This document shows, in pieces, positions 11,498 through 23,689 of a stretch of DNA of 64,000 bases; the stretch's first letter is position 1; each line of letters begins with the position of its first letter. The notes beneath the pieces are model-generated. The model was not told the origin of the DNA, made no database searches, and worked only from the letters and a program-made list of their open reading frames with translations. Source of the stretch: Leptodactylus fallax (taxonomy: Eukaryota > Chordata > Amphibia > Anura > Leptodactylidae); the NCBI GenBank assembly GCA_947044405.1, contig CAMRHE010000133.1, positions 2,294,001-2,358,000 of the forward strand. Direction: 5' to 3'. Both the position numbers and the translations under genes were made by a program.

Positions 11498-12444
11498 TGT
11501 GAAAGATCCTCAGTGCACCAACACCGCTGTGGCCCCACCTGAGTCTTCTTTCATATAAAAACCACACTCACCGCCAGTGAGTGTCGGGTTCACAGATAAA
11601 TACAAGACAAGCCTTCTAAATTTTATATATTTATTAACCCCTAAATGGGTCGGTATTAACATCTAACACATGCAGATATGCAGATATATGCAAGCATTAA
11701 CAGTTACTAGTTACAAGATACAGTACAAATAAAATAAAAGGGATAAAGGTGAAATAGTTACTTTACCACACATCTCCTTGATGTGGTTCTGTAGTCCAAC
11801 ACTCACACATGCTCTGGTATGTGTGAGATCACCAGTGGAGGCTTCTTGGCATGTGGCATTAATACAATAATCCAGCCTGCATGCTCTTCTCACAGTCTCT
11901 CAGCATTAGTCCAATAGTCTCATCACAAAAATCTCCTCATGGTGTTCTCTTGTAATCCCAACACAAATCTCTTCTCAGGGTTAGTCTGTCTGTAATCTCT
12001 TGTAGTCTGTGATGGTCTGTCTCAACTCTCCATAGCATAATCTCCTCCCATTGCCTCCTACCTCATCTTTTATACCCTTTATGCCACCTCCCAGAATGAG
12101 GTCACCGGCAACAGCAAGTCTGATAAGTTAATGCACTCAAGTCCATATCTTTTGTATAGAGCTGAGACCAAGTGGAATGATACAATGTTATCAGCCATAT
12201 CTGATCTAACAGCCCAGGCTGGAACAATGCCCTATTGTTTGATCACTCAGGGCTGTGTAGGATTCAATTGAGCCATTCTGGGATGGATACAAAGCCCTAT
12301 TGTTACAGTGGTACCTCTATTTACCATATACCTAGGATTAGGGCTGCGCACATTATGAATCAATGCAGGTAAGAAGGGAGATACTATACCCAGAGATCAA
12401 AATACATCCCTGAGCCACAGCCACACTTAAGCAGAATCATCACA
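11498..12444 (-). mobile_element. Solo LTR, copy 1
   Basis: The 947-bp element starts TGTGAAAGATCCTCAGTGC and ends GAATCATCACA. It is flanked by the perfect 5-bp duplication GCGAG (11493-11497 and 12445-12449). On the minus strand it has a TATAAAAGATGAGG box (about 12063-12076) and a downstream AATAAA-type signal near 11625-11635, which sets its orientation. No internal retroelement genes lie beside it, so it arose by LTR-LTR recombination. TG-CA ends and a 5-bp duplication fit Gypsy or some ERVs. Confidence 0.8.
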
Positions 12445-12449
12445 GCGAG

Positions 12450-12838
12450 ATTTTAGGGGTTCACAACGTAACACACCAGAGCAACGGGGACAGGTGAGTG
12501 TTTTTTTTTTGTTTTTTTTTTTTCACCTCCCCTGATATAATTAAAAAATAAAACTTTAGCCTGAACATCCCCTTTAAGGTTGTCCAATGTTATTAATGTT
12601 ATTTAAGGATATGTTTTTTGGATTGGTTTTAGAGTTAATAAATGACCATTGCTGCAGCCTCTTTTTTAACCAACAACGGGTGTCGATGTCTGCCTTAAAG
12701 GGGTATCAAGGGGGATTCAAGTTTGGTTGAAAAATATATGATGGGGTCTAAAATACCTCCAGTCGTGCTTAAAGAGCAGAATATTGTGTGTACAGCCACA
12801 AACTATGTCCTGATGCTGGATGTACCATGTGTCCAATG
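12450..12838. other. No recognisable gene
   Basis: Contains a poly-T tract near 12508-12530 and otherwise featureless AT-rich DNA. Confidence 0.4.
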
Positions 12839-12840
12839 TT

Positions 12841-13557
12841 AGATAGATAGATAGATAGATAGTTACATTAGTTTATATATGTTAATACTAGCAGTAATGC
12901 AGGTTTTATCTCAGTTCTTTATATACCCTTGAGCTATATTAGAGCGCTACTACATTTTTCTTTTCTATAATGTGCTATAATAGTTTGCACCTATTCACAT
13001 TGGGAGGTGCTGTCTGAGTTCTCCTTGTTGGCATATTGCATGAGGGGTGTGGTCCCCTCATATTGGGCTTGCACTCCCATTCAATAGCACGGGTTTATTT
13101 AAAAGGAACAGAGGATGTTTCCCAATCTCCCATTTGCCCCTGGGCTATTTTAAGTTGAGTATGCTCTGGATCCTATTTGCCTTGTGTTCGCACTGTAGAC
13201 CTGTTCTGGTTCCAAGAGAGGTACTGTATGTTATTGCCCTGTGTTCACATGGTAGACTTATTTTGGGTCAAATAGAGGCATTAGTGTAGGGTCCTACCTG
13301 AATGAGTTCGCCTTGTCGTGGCAGGTCCAGGCTTTTTACTGTTTGATCAAATATGTATAACGAAGAACCTCACATTTATTTATAGTTACATTAGTTTATA
13401 TATGTTAATACTAGCAGTAATCCAGGTTTTATCTCAGTTCTTTATATACCCTTGAGCTATATTAGAGTGCTACTACATTTTTCTTTTCTATAATGTGCCA
13501 TAGTAGTTTGCACCTAGTCACATTGGGAGGTGCTGTCTGAGTTCTCCTTGTCTAGAT

Positions 13558-13600
<43 letters not shown>
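12841..13600. repeat. GATA-bounded repeat with 168-bp direct duplication
   Basis: (GATA)n runs lie at about 12841-12861 and 13555-13600. Between them a 168-bp unit occurs twice in direct orientation (12861-13028 and 13384-13551) with only a few differences. The intervening piece contains CTTGTGTTCGCACTGTAGAC and TTAGTGTAGGGTCCTACCTG. Related wording recurs at 34913-35224, again next to GATA runs. Confidence 0.7.
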
Positions 13601-13602
13601 TT

Positions 13603-13780
13603 CAACAATGAGGCAGCACTCCAATTATTAAAAAAAGTAGAATGTGAATCTTTAATCCAAAGAGATGTTTCGGTCCCAACAGGAACTTTTCTCAAGTCTT
13701 TCCTGTTGGGACTGAAACGTCGCTTTGGATTCACTTTATATATTTTTTTAATTATTGGATTTATTGCTGCCTCATTGTTG
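13603..13780. mobile_element. Hairpin MITE
   Basis: Arms of roughly 85 bp pair: CAACAATGAGGCAGCA and CCCAACAGGAA on the left match TTCCTGTTGGGAC and TGCTGCCTCATTGTTG on the right. It abuts the GATA run. Superfamily unresolved. Confidence 0.6.
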
Positions 13781-14230
13781 CTGGTGGATATTTTTACTTG
13801 TCTCCATTTAATCCATTGCCTTGTACTTTCTGATATAGATAGATAGATTTTAGCAATGGTAAATCTTTCCACGAGTGCTGTTTTCAGGTTGAGAAGGAAT
13901 GTATATACCGTATGTGTTTATAGAGAAGCATCCACAGTTGCCAAGAACCTCTGATGTGTGTTTTCATAATCATGAGGGTCACTAAGCCGCACTCAGGAAG
14001 CCATTTGTGAATGCAGCCTCTAAGTGGTAGTTGATGAATCAGCAGATACTTCAAGAATGGAAAATGGTAGAGTTGCCAAATAGGTGCAGACATGGAGGGC
14101 ATTTTGGTGGATCACTTATATGGTCTGTACTGTCTGCATTTAAAGTGTTTCGACATTTGCCTTGAAATTTAGAAGCAAAAACAGGAAAAAAAAGGTTTCT
14201 TAATTTAAAATAAAACGTAAAGGTTTATGC
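13781..14230. other. No recognisable gene
   Basis: A short GATA run at about 13836-13850 and otherwise nothing recognised. Confidence 0.4.
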
Positions 14231-14235
14231 AGGCT

Positions 14236-15063
14236 TGTGAAAGATCCTCAGTGCGCCAACACCGCGTTGGCCCACACCTGAGACTTCTTTCATAAAAAAC
14301 CACACTCACCGCCAGTGAGTGCTGGGTTCACAAGATAAATACAAGACAAGCTTTCTAAATTTTATATATTTATTAACTCCTAGATGGGTCGGTATTAACA
14401 TCTAACACATGCAGTTCAGAACAGATATGCAGATGTATGCAAGCATTAACAGTTACTAGTTACAAGATACAGTACAATGAAATAAAAGTGAAATAATTAC
14501 TTTACCACACATATCCTGGATGTGTCTCTATAGTCCAACACTCACAACACATGCTCTGGCATGTGTGAATAACCAGTGGAGGCTCCTAGCAGCAGCATCA
14601 CAGCCTGCATGCTCTTCACAGTGGTCTGTCTGTAATCTCCTGTAGTCTGTCTGTAAAAAACTGCCTCACTGACCTCTTACCTCATCTTTTATACTCTTGA
14701 TGACACCACCCAGAATGAGGTCACCGGCGACGGCAAGTCTGATTGATTAACGCACTCAAGTCATGATTCTTTGTATGGAGATGTGACCAAGTGGAATGAC
14801 ACAATGTTATCAACCATGTCTGATCAACAGCCCAGGCTGAACAATGCATGTTTATTTGATCACCCAGGGCTGTGTAGGAATTCAATTGAGCCATTCTGGG
14901 ATGGATACAATGCCCTATTGTTACAGTGTTACCTCTACTGATAACATACAACTAGGATTATAGCTGCGCACATTATGAGTAAATGGAAGAAAGAGGGAGA
15001 TATGCTACCCAGAGATCAAAATACATCTTTGAGTTATAGCCATATTTAAGCGGAATCATCACA
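14236..15063 (-). mobile_element. Solo LTR, copy 2 of the 11498-12444 family
   Basis: It shares start TGTGAAAGATCCTCAGTGCG, end GGAATCATCACA and most of the body with copy 1, but is 828 bp because of internal deletions. Perfect 5-bp duplication AGGCT (14231-14235 and 15064-15068). The minus-strand TATAAAAGATGAGG box is retained near 14683-14696. The different target sequence shows an independent insertion and not a duplication of copy 1. Confidence 0.8.
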
Positions 15064-15187
15064 AGGCTAAACTGTACAGTGCACACACCATAACACGGGG
15101 TCTATTCTTACTCCAAAAAGACTGTGTGTCTGTACCCTTGCTACTGTACCAATAATATACACAAGTGTCAGCCTCAATATCCACATC

Positions 15188-15382
15188 TCAGCAGCCACTT
15201 TGCCACCAGCCGTCTAGAAGATCTTGATTAGGAAGCTGGGAATTGGATATACCTCGGCTCAGGACGTTAGTGTGTTGGAAGTCTTGCAGCTGTCCTCTGT
15301 ATGAAACTTCCCATGCCAAAGAGTCCTCAAAATATCTCTTCAGTGCTTCAGCTGGCCCAGGAGGGAGGAGAGAGCTCCTTAT
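15188..15382 (-). CDS. Candidate terminal coding exon of an unidentified host gene
   Basis: On the minus strand the acceptor TGCTTTGTGTTGACAG is followed at once by 64 open codons and a TGA at 15190-15188. The peptide begins IRSSLLPPGPAEALKRYFED, continues with SLAWEVSYRGQLQDFQ and ends DLLDGWWQSGC. Its composition (amphipathic, Trp- and Asp-rich, no low complexity) is protein-like and matches none of the transposon families here. I do not recognise the gene. It lacks a start codon, as expected for a last exon. Exon phase is 0 if the AG is used as read. It sits just after a solo LTR. Chance openness of 64 codons is possible but the splice site argues against it. Confidence 0.45.
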   Translation of the reverse strand: MRSSLLPPGPAEALKRYFEDSLAWEVSYRGQLQDFQHTNVLSRGISNSQLPNQDLLDGWWQSGC

Positions 15383-15512
15383 CTGTCAACACAAAGCATA
15401 GCCAGTATATCATTCAGATTTTCTACAATATACATACTGGCATAAACAGCAAAAGGGATTTCATCTTAATCTGTATGTAACTGAGAGCAATGCAATTAAA
15501 AATTACTGGTAA

Positions 15513-15668
15513 GTATAATCTATTACATATATTGTAACTGATATCCCGGGCTGAATTATTATACACGCAATATAACCTATTATTTCATATGTATAATCTA
15601 TTACATATATTGTAACTGATATCCCAGGCTGAATTATTATAGAGGCAATATAACCTATTATTTCATAT
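15513..15668. repeat. 78-bp tandem duplication, two units
   Basis: Units 15513-15590 and 15591-15668 share GTATAATCTATTACATATAT, AACTGATATCCC and a run to ATTATTTCATAT. They differ at about four positions. Confidence 0.85.
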
Positions 15669-15879
15669 TTTACTATTTTTCTGTAGAATGAGGTGCCGGG
15701 TGTCAACCCTTTTTTTTTTCTAATGAAGAGTCTCATATTACAGCGTTCTCTGTCTTTCAACCCCTTCCCCATTTATTTAGTGCTATATACACCTTTTCTG
15801 AGTCTAACCAAGTACATGGTTTGTTGAAATCTGCTCCTATTCCACTCTGCTGGTGCTCTACAATCGAGATCGCCATATA

Positions 15880-16518
15880 CAGTACTATGCAAAAGTTTTC
15901 GGTAAGTGTGGAAAAAAAAAATGCTGCAAAGTAAGAAGAATTAATAGTTTATTTTTGTCATTAACAAAATTAAGTGCTTGCGGCACTTTCCTCTCCGCTT
16001 GCTTCGTGCGGAAACCACACGGACCCCATTATAGCCTATGGGGTCCATGTGTTTCCCAGGTAAACCGCTTTTTTAAAACCGCGGACTCCCTGAACGGAAA
16101 CCCAAATGCAGATGTGAACGGGCCTAAATCACATGAATATTTTGTGTGACCACCTTTTGAAGGAAGAATCCTGGAAATGATGATTTGGCCCCCACAGAGA
16201 CCTAATCTCAAAATCATCCAGTCTGTCTGGGATTAGATAAGAAGACAGAAGGATTGAGCAAGCCTACATCCACAGAAGATCTGTGCTTAGTTCTCCAAGA
16301 TGTTTGGGACAACCTCCCTGCCGAGTTCCTTCAAAAACTGTGTACCTAGAAGGATTAATGGAAGGCAAAGGGCAGAAGCACCAAATATTGATGTTATTTA
16401 GATTTATTTTTTATTCATTCACTTTGCATTATGTTAATTTAAAAAAATAAAATATTACCACTTCTATTTCTGAAACCATTGTTAGTTTTCGACATTTTTT
16501 CCAACCTGCCTAAAACTA
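15880..16518 (+). mobile_element. Decayed Tc1/mariner element with nested repeat
   Basis: The left end CAGTACTATGCAAAAGTTTT follows TA. The right end carries the partner wording TTTTCCAACCTGCCTAAAAC, now eroded. About 16190-16350 is a remnant of the transposase C-terminus: in frame it reads PPQRPNLKIIQSVWD (DDE-domain motif, with the usual Glu replaced by Gln), then a stop. The remnant also matches the family end around CAAAATTTGATGTT-like text near 16380. A foldback-like repeat (about 15977-16131, CGGACCCC and GGGGTCCATG) is inserted in the 5' part. Confidence 0.65.
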
Positions 16519-17536
16519 GTAATAAGGAAGGACTGGCCAAAGGGTCATGAGGAGGGGTATATAAACAATGTACTGTGTTGGATGGTAAACCAACCACAAC
16601 CAGAACAATGATTGGAGGGCCTATTTTCTTCATTGTGGTCAAGTGGATAAAACCCTCTTATTTAGTGTCTGAAGTGCAAAGAGTCAACAGTTAAGCCATG
16701 AAGGAATCACACAATCCTACAAAATAAGGTTGAGTAAGGATGGGGAGAGTGATATAAATTTTCCATTGGGGCCCTGGCACTTATAGATATACCCACTTAT
16801 GCAGAGCTTATTCACTTCCATCTCAGCCTAAACAGACAAATCTAACCTCCACAAACACATTAGGAAAAATTTCATAGCAAGCAGCTTACGATTTGGAATG
16901 TAAAGGGAAACAGAAATCCCCAAAGGAAAACCACAGCACATGGAGATCATACATACTGCCTTGCAAAAATGAGTTCAGTTTTTGTTTGTGCCAGCCATGA
17001 TATAGATGTCACACGTATAGATTCCTGGAATACACATGGGTTGTAATAATCCTATTATAAAATATATTTCTACATGTATTTTATATTGTCAAAATATAGA
17101 TAGCAAAACTGGTCCCTCCCTGGAGCGTATCCACTAAATACAGCAAATGTGAAAACAATTGGAGAACAGCCATCAGTGACATCACTTTACCACCTGTCAA
17201 GGATCCCAATTTTGCCCTAATTTTTGGACTAAGAAAATGAATACTGTCCAGTGAAAATATTGGCATATCATTAATTTTCCGGCTAACCCAAGAGAAAAAG
17301 TGGCCTAGTATTAAAAATATTCCATAGCACTGTATCGAGTCCCTGGTACTAATGCGTATGACGGCATCTTACATATTTCCAATATATTTCTGTGCATGCA
17401 ATGTAGAGGAGTAAATTATGTTGTGACCCATTACTGGGGCAGCAATAAACAATTTGTGATAATTTTGGGTAATTGATAAATAAGAATCATTGACAATGGC
17501 ATAACACATAGCCGTGCAATAAATATTTAGCTAATC
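16519..17536. other. No recognisable gene
   Basis: AT-rich DNA without clear repeat termini or supported exons. Confidence 0.4.
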
Positions 17537-17836
17537 GGATAAAGGATAACTTGCAGATCAGTAGGGGTCTAACCACTCAGACCCCCACTGATGGGGAGAA
17601 ATGGGAACTTTGGTCCACAGTTCTAAATGGAGCGGTGGCCGGTTCATTTATTTCAGTAGGAGTGCCAGAGAAACTGATCGCTGTACTTCAGTTATCTGTG
17701 GCACTCCTATTATAATGAATGAAGTGGTGTACACACTGCCTGACCACTGCTCCATTCACAACAAATGTCCCCCATTTTCCTGATCAGTGAGGTTCTGGGC
17801 GTTTAGACCCCACTGATCTGCAAGTTATCCTCTATT
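17537..17836. mobile_element. Foldback repeat
   Basis: The left arm GGATAACTTGCAGATCAGTA pairs with the right arm ACTGATCTGCAAGTTATCC over about 35 bp. Internal arms (AGTAGGAGTGCCAGAG and CTGTGGCACTCCTATT) also pair. Common anuran repeat type, unclassified. Confidence 0.6.
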
Positions 17837-17963
17837 TTGTGCTTAGGGTATTGCTTAGATAGAAGACCCCTTTAAGTAAGTGATAGCACTAATTGGTTAT
17901 GGGCTGTCCCTTATTATGTGATAACCTGCAAAACTGCGCTGCCAGTAATGAAAGACTCCAAGT

Positions 17964-20007
17964 CAGAGGAGTAGCTAGGGGTTCAGCACAGGGGGGTGAA
18001 CATGTCCAAGTGGGCCCCCAACTTAGGTATACCGATATTATCACTATACAGTGACCATATAGTGGTATATATCGGATCTACACAGGGCTCTGCAGACCAT
18101 TTAGGTGAATACAAGGCAGTAACATTTAGTGACTTACCGGTGACGTCTCTGACTAATCCTTCACATTCCCCATCTCTTTCATCTGAACCGCCATGACTAC
18201 TTCTTCCAGTCTCTGTAAAGTTTGCAGCACAGACATCTTTGGCTCCTCACTTTTCCAGGTACCCGACCCACATTGTCCTCACCTGCACACCCATCCTGCT
18301 GCTACCCCAATTATAAAATATATAATATACCCCCCCATAATGAATAATATTCCCAAGTGCATCTTTAAATTAATAACTTCCCTGTACACACCCATAAATA
18401 GTGCCCCTTATTAATAATGCCCCAGGTATTTCCAAATTAAAGAGTAAACAAAAGTAATAATAATTAATGGGGTTCCAATGGACCTCCATGATCAGCTGTT
18501 TGAATGAACCGTGGTACCTGTGTAATCGCCGTGACCCCTTCTCTGTTTACATAGTGTTATTCATCTCATAGCGGCCATGTCATATAACTACAGCCTCGTC
18601 CTATACACGTCTATGTGACAAGGCTGGAATGACATCACACGGTCACTATATACAGACAGCGTATGATATAAACAGGCGCCATAGCCCCTTCATACAGCTG
18701 ATCAGTGGGGAATCATTTATCTCTTATTGATGATTTATTCTGAGGATAGATCATCAATTAAAAATGAGCTGGAAAACTCTTTAAGCCTAAGGCCCCATGT
18801 GGCGTCCCACAGCAAAAAAGCGCGGTTCTTCCTGCTGCGCTTTGCACAGAAGGTTCGCAGAGGCTTCCTCTGCAGACTTTCTGCTTCAATTATATCTACA
18901 GGGAAACTGGGAGCGTTTCCATAGGTATGCTGTGATTTCCAAAACCACGACTGTTTTGGAAATCGTACCATGTCCACTGCACATATTTTACCACAAAGTG
19001 GGGATGGGATGGGGCCCCACGTGGCAAAAACGCCACGGGAAAAAAAAAATGCGGCATTTTACAGGTCCTGCAAAGTGGATGGGATTCTAGAAAATCCCAT
19101 CCACACATTGTAGAAAAATGTGTGCAGCGGACACTCTGCGATTTCCAAAACCGTTGAGGTTTTGGAAGTCGCAGCATGTCAATTATACCTACAGAAACAC
19201 TGGCGGTTTCTCTATAGGTATAATAGAAGCAGAAAGTCCGCAGAGGAAAAATCTGTGGCCCTTCTGTGAAAAGCACTGCGGGAAAAACCACAATGTTACT
19301 GCCGCGGTTTTTCCTGCAGCGCTTTTTTGCTGCAGCCCGCTACGTGGGGCCTTAGTCTTAATAAAGCCCAAGTGTCACTTTAATTAAATTAATTACCCCC
19401 TCATATTATGCCCCTGATTCCTCCTGACATAAATACTGCACCTCTAATGACCTCTTATATCGATGACCACCCCCTTATGTTCATAATGACCCCTAATATA
19501 AATAACCTCCCTCCTTGTACACCGTAATAACCCTTATATAAATGACGCCCCCTTATGTTCATAATGCCCCCACCCTTATAGTTATAATTCCCCCTAACAA
19601 CCCCTTATACTATTAAAATACCCACAACTAAGCTAAAACAAAACAAATATAAGTTATACTCACCTACCAGCGACCATGACGAACGGAGCCGCCGCTTTCT
19701 CTTCTTGACCCGCGCTCTGTGCGCAGGGTCCACGCACAGGAAGTCAGCGTCTCAGCGTAGGAGGCGCGATCTTGTGACGTCATCGCGCCGCCTGTGCGAT
19801 GACTGTGTTCTCGTTGTCATGTAAACTGCAGGCCTGAAGTGGCTTGCGGTTTACAAGACAGCAAGTTGCAGGAAGCGTTTTAACTAGATCGGTGTCTGCA
19901 GACACCGATCTAGTTAAAAGTAAAAGATGTATTAATGGCAGCCCCGGGGTGGGCCCTACAATGTCAGTGGGCCCGGGGCAGCCGCCCCCTCGCTAGCTAC
20001 GCCTCTG
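17964..20007. mobile_element. Non-autonomous hAT element, 2.0 kb
   Basis: Ends CAGAGGAGTAGCTAG and CTAGCTACGCCTCTG are inverted repeats. The flanks are a perfect 8-bp duplication CTCCAAGT (17956-17963 and 20008-20015), diagnostic of hAT. No transposase is visible. The interior is a patchwork. It has a foldback at 18789-19353 and a segment (about 18090-18715) that is also present in the hAT at 38421-40087. Confidence 0.88.
18789..19353. mobile_element. Foldback element nested in hAT
   Basis: Ends AAGGCCCCATGTGGCG and CGCTACGTGGGGCCTT pair. Internal sub-hairpins (for example GATTTCCAAAACC and GGTTTTGGAAGTC; CCATCC and GGATGG) repeat. Both strands give ORFs of similar length, a palindrome artefact. 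Confidence 0.65.
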
Positions 20008-20015
20008 CTCCAAGT

Positions 20016-20567
20016 AATAAGAGCATTCACTTATGTAAAGAGGAGCTTTCACCACCTCCACCAAGTCCAGCTTTTGGCATCTTATAATAGGCACTGCTGC
20101 TCTGGTGTCAGAATTTTTACAGCACATCGCAGTATTTAATGTTACCCAATTTCAGTGTTAATTTTCTCTATGACATCACAGTGTTTATTATTCCTGTGCT
20201 GTGATGTCACTGTGTGAAATGTCCATATATAGTACCATCATGGCGCTCATATGCCCAGTATTACGACATGTAGAATAAAGAGGTCCTTGAACACTAATAT
20301 ATTGATAACCTATCCGTAAATAAGTTTCACTTGTAAAATTAAAAAAAACTTGCCAAAAAATGCATGCTTTTTTTTTTCAATGCAATTTTAGCTGAATCAC
20401 AACCATGTGAATAGACCCTCAAGGATACACAATCCTAACCTTCCCACCCAACCACAACCACCCAGGACACATGAAAATTCATCTTTTACCATTGCCCACC
20501 ACCCACAATAAATTCACCATCGTCATGCTTTCTTAGTGTCCCCTACAGAGTATAATGCACCGCAGTG
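20016..20567. other. No recognisable gene
   Basis: Includes a short inverted pair around TGACATCACAGTG and CTGTGATGTCACTGTG (20173-20217) and a poly-T run near 20370. Confidence 0.4.
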
Positions 20568-20875
20568 ACCTAACACATAGTATAATGGTTCCTAGTGGGC
20601 TCCAAACACAGTATAATATTTCTCAGTGGCCCCACACAGTATAATGCTCCCCAGTGGACCCCATACACAGTATAATGCTCCCCAGTGGACCCCATACACA
20701 GTATAATGCTCCCCAGTGGACCCCATACACAGTATAATGCTCCCCAGTGGACCCCATACACAGTATAGTGGACCCCATACACAGTATAATGCTCCCCAGT
20801 GGACTCCATACACAGTATAATGCTCCCTAGTGGACCCCATACACAGTATAATGCTCCCCTGTGGCCCCACACAAT
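20568..20875. repeat. 31-bp minisatellite
   Basis: The unit CAGTATAATGCTCCCCAGTG followed by GACCCCATACA repeats with starts at 20637, 20668, 20699, 20730, 20761, then a 21-bp short unit, 20782, 20813 and 20844. Diverged units lie on both edges. The unit is related to the minisatellites at 42.3-43.5, 48.3 and 50.0-50.6 kb. The three-frame ORFs through it are artefacts of period 31. Confidence 0.9.
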
Positions 20876-21932
20876 AATGCCCAGTGGTCTTCATACAGTA
20901 TATATAATACAATTCAGTTTCTACACATGATATATATAACAACACCATCTATTTTACAGTCCTTTCTCATCTGAATGGACTGAGCTTCATGTAAACTGTA
21001 ACATAGTATTAGAATTCTAATTCTATTCTAATAAAAAAAGGGGAGAATAAATAATCATCTATGTAGCTTGTCTTTTATCTTGCAAGATTGAGCAAGCACT
21101 AAGACAATGATCTGGATTAGTGTGATCAATTACTTGATGTCGGAGCCCCCACAGAAACATTTGTACATGCCATTAGTAAACTGTCTGAAGGCTTTTGGGC
21201 AACGTTCCAACTACTGTACCTGAATGGCTGCTCCTCTGATCCCTAAAGTTTATTATTGCATGACATCACATATGTGAGGAGGGGGGAATGATTTTACTCT
21301 CTGTTGCCCATAAGCCTTGTGGATCAAAATCTGGAATGAATTAAATATGACGAAAGCGCCATAGTTATTCATGTCGTCTTTTTATATTCTTTAGTGCAGC
21401 TTGTCCCTAACAAGCTATTTTTGAACTTCACATGGTTTTGGCAATGGCGGAGTGGACAGAGTCCAGACGTTAGTTAAGAATTGGCAATGTTCCCAAGCGA
21501 GGAGATCCCTCCCCTCCCCTGATTCCACGGGAGACCCCCTCTCCCCATCTGCCTGTGCTGTCACGGAGCAGGAATGCTATGATGTCACTGCATTACTTTA
21601 TATCCTAATAATGTGAGGGGCTGCTTTTAGCTTCTGTGCTTAATAAGAATTCCATTAACCCACCCGTGCGTGGAGTTCTCAGGACAACAGAAACCTCATT
21701 TTTAAGAAGCAAAAATAAAAGCTATATATAGGGATAGAAACTGTATATTTTAGTTGCTATTCAGGCAGACTGTATTTGCATCTCATCTAAAGTAAAGATA
21801 TAATAGATATACCAGTTGTTAAATATATATTTTTTTCAGTGCACTCTATCCCTTTATCCCTACATACACCTAGATATCGATGTGCTATATTTGGGTGTTA
21901 TCCCTATAATATATAGGCTTTTTAGTGAGTTA
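20876..21932. other. No recognisable gene
   Basis: Somewhat GC-richer near 21490-21560. No splice-supported ORF that I would defend. Confidence 0.4.
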
Positions 21933-21934
21933 TA

Positions 21935-23583
21935 CAGTCATATGAAAAAGTTTGGGCACCCCTATTAATCTTAATCATTTTTAGTTCTAAATATTTGGGT
22001 GTTTGCAACAGCCATTTCAATTTGATATATCTAATAACTGATGGACACAGTAATATTTCAGGATTGAAATGAGGTTTATTGTACTAACAGAAAATGTGCA
22101 ATATGCATTAAACCAAAATTTGACCGGTGCAAAAGTATGGGCACCTCAACAGAAAAGTGACATTAATATTTAGTAGATCCTCCTTTTGCAAAAATAACAG
22201 CCTCTAGTCGCTTCCTGTAGCTTTTAATCAGTTCCTGGATCCTGGATGAAGGTATTTTTGACCATTCCTCTTTACAAAACAATTCCAGTTCAGTTAAGTT
22301 TGATGGTCGCCGAGCATGGACAGCCCGCTTCAAATTATCCCACAGATGTTCAATGATATTCAGGTCTGGGGACTGGGATGGCCATTCCAGAACATTGTAA
22401 TTGTTCCTCTGCATGAATGCCTGAGTAGATTTGGAGCTGTGTTTTGGATCATTGTCTTGCTGAAATATCCATCCCCCGGCGTAACTTCAAATTCGTCACT
22501 GATTCTTGTACATTATTCTCAAGAATCTGCTGATACTGAGTTGAATCCATGCGACCCTCAACTTTAACAAGATTCCCGGTGCCGACATTGGCCACACAGC
22601 CCCAAATCATGATGGAACCTCCACCAAATTTTACAGTGGGTAGCAAGTGTTTTTCTTGGAATGCTGTGTTTTTTGATGCCATGCATAACGCCTTTTTGTA
22701 TGACCAAACAACTCAATCTTTGTTTCATCAGTCCACAGGAACGTCTTCCAAAATGAAGCTGGCTTGTCCAAATGTGCTTTTGCATACCTCAGGCGACTCT
22801 GTTTGTGGCGTGCTTTCAGAAACGGCTTCTTTCGCATCACTCTCCCATACAGCTTCTCCTTGTGCAAAGTGTGCTGTATTGTTGACCGATGCACAGTGAC
22901 ACCATCTGCAGCAAGATGATGCTGCAGCTCTTTGGAGGTGGTCTGTGGATTGTCCTTGACTGTTCTCACCATTCTTCTTCTCTGCCTTTCTGATATTTTT
23001 CTTGGCCTGCCACTTCTGGGCTTAACAAGAACTGTCCCTGTGGTCTTCCATTTCCTTACTATGTTCCTCACAGAGGAAACTGACAGGTTAAATCTCTGAG
23101 ACAACTTTTTGTATCCTTCCCCTGAACAACTATGTTGAACAATCTTTGTTTTCAGATCATTTGAGAGTTGTTTTGAGGAGCCCATGATGCCACTCTTCAG
23201 AGGAGATTCAAATAGGAGAACAACTTGCAATTGGCCACCTTAAATACCTTTTCTCATGATTGGATACACCTGGCTATGAAGTTCAAAGCTCAGTGAGGTT
23301 ACAAAACCAATTTTGTGCTTCAGTAAGTCAGTAAAAAGTAGTTAGGAGTATTCAAATCAATAAAATGATAAGGGTACCCAAATTTTTGCATTGGTCAAAT
23401 TTTGGTTTAATGCATATTGCACATTTTCTGTTAGTACAATAAACCTCATTTCAATCCTGAAATATTACTGTGTCCATCAGTTATTAGATATATCAAATTG
23501 AAATGGCTGTTGCAAATACTCAAATATTTAGAACTAAAAATGATTAAGATTAATAGGGGTGCCCAAACTTTTTCATATGACTG
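21935..23583 (-). mobile_element. Tc1-like transposon, family A
   Basis: A 1649-bp element flanked by TA (21933-21934 and 23584-23585). Terminal inverted repeats of about 210 bp begin CAGTCATATGAAAAAGTTTG at both ends and stay similar through TTGAAATGGCTGTTGCAA. A disrupted transposase lies on the minus strand. Confidence 0.92.
22163..23185 (-). pseudogene. Tc1-like transposase, family A, frameshifted
   Basis: Cut-and-paste DDE transposase, normally about 340 residues. It starts MGSSKQLSNDLKTKIV and carries the paired helix-turn-helix DNA-binding region (LSQRFNLSVSSVRNIVRKWK; then GRPRKISERQRRR, an AT-hook-like linker). The catalytic motifs are WTDETKIELFG (first Asp), FQQDNDPKH in a shifted frame (second Asp) and SPDLNIIEHLWDNLK (Glu). 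It ends KGGSTKY. Frameshifts occur near 22630-22690 and 22440-22460, so no intact protein can be made although all three acidic residues remain. Confidence 0.9.
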
Positions 23584-23689
23584 TATATAGGAGTTTTTTA
23601 ATCAATATTTAATAAAGGTATATTTTATTTATATCTTCTTGTTTCCTGTTCCACACCCTTGTCAGTGAATACACCTAAATGTGGGGATG

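Noticed and set aside
18727..19387. Several overlapping ORFs on both strands
   Set aside because: They lie in a nested foldback and reflect inverted repeats.
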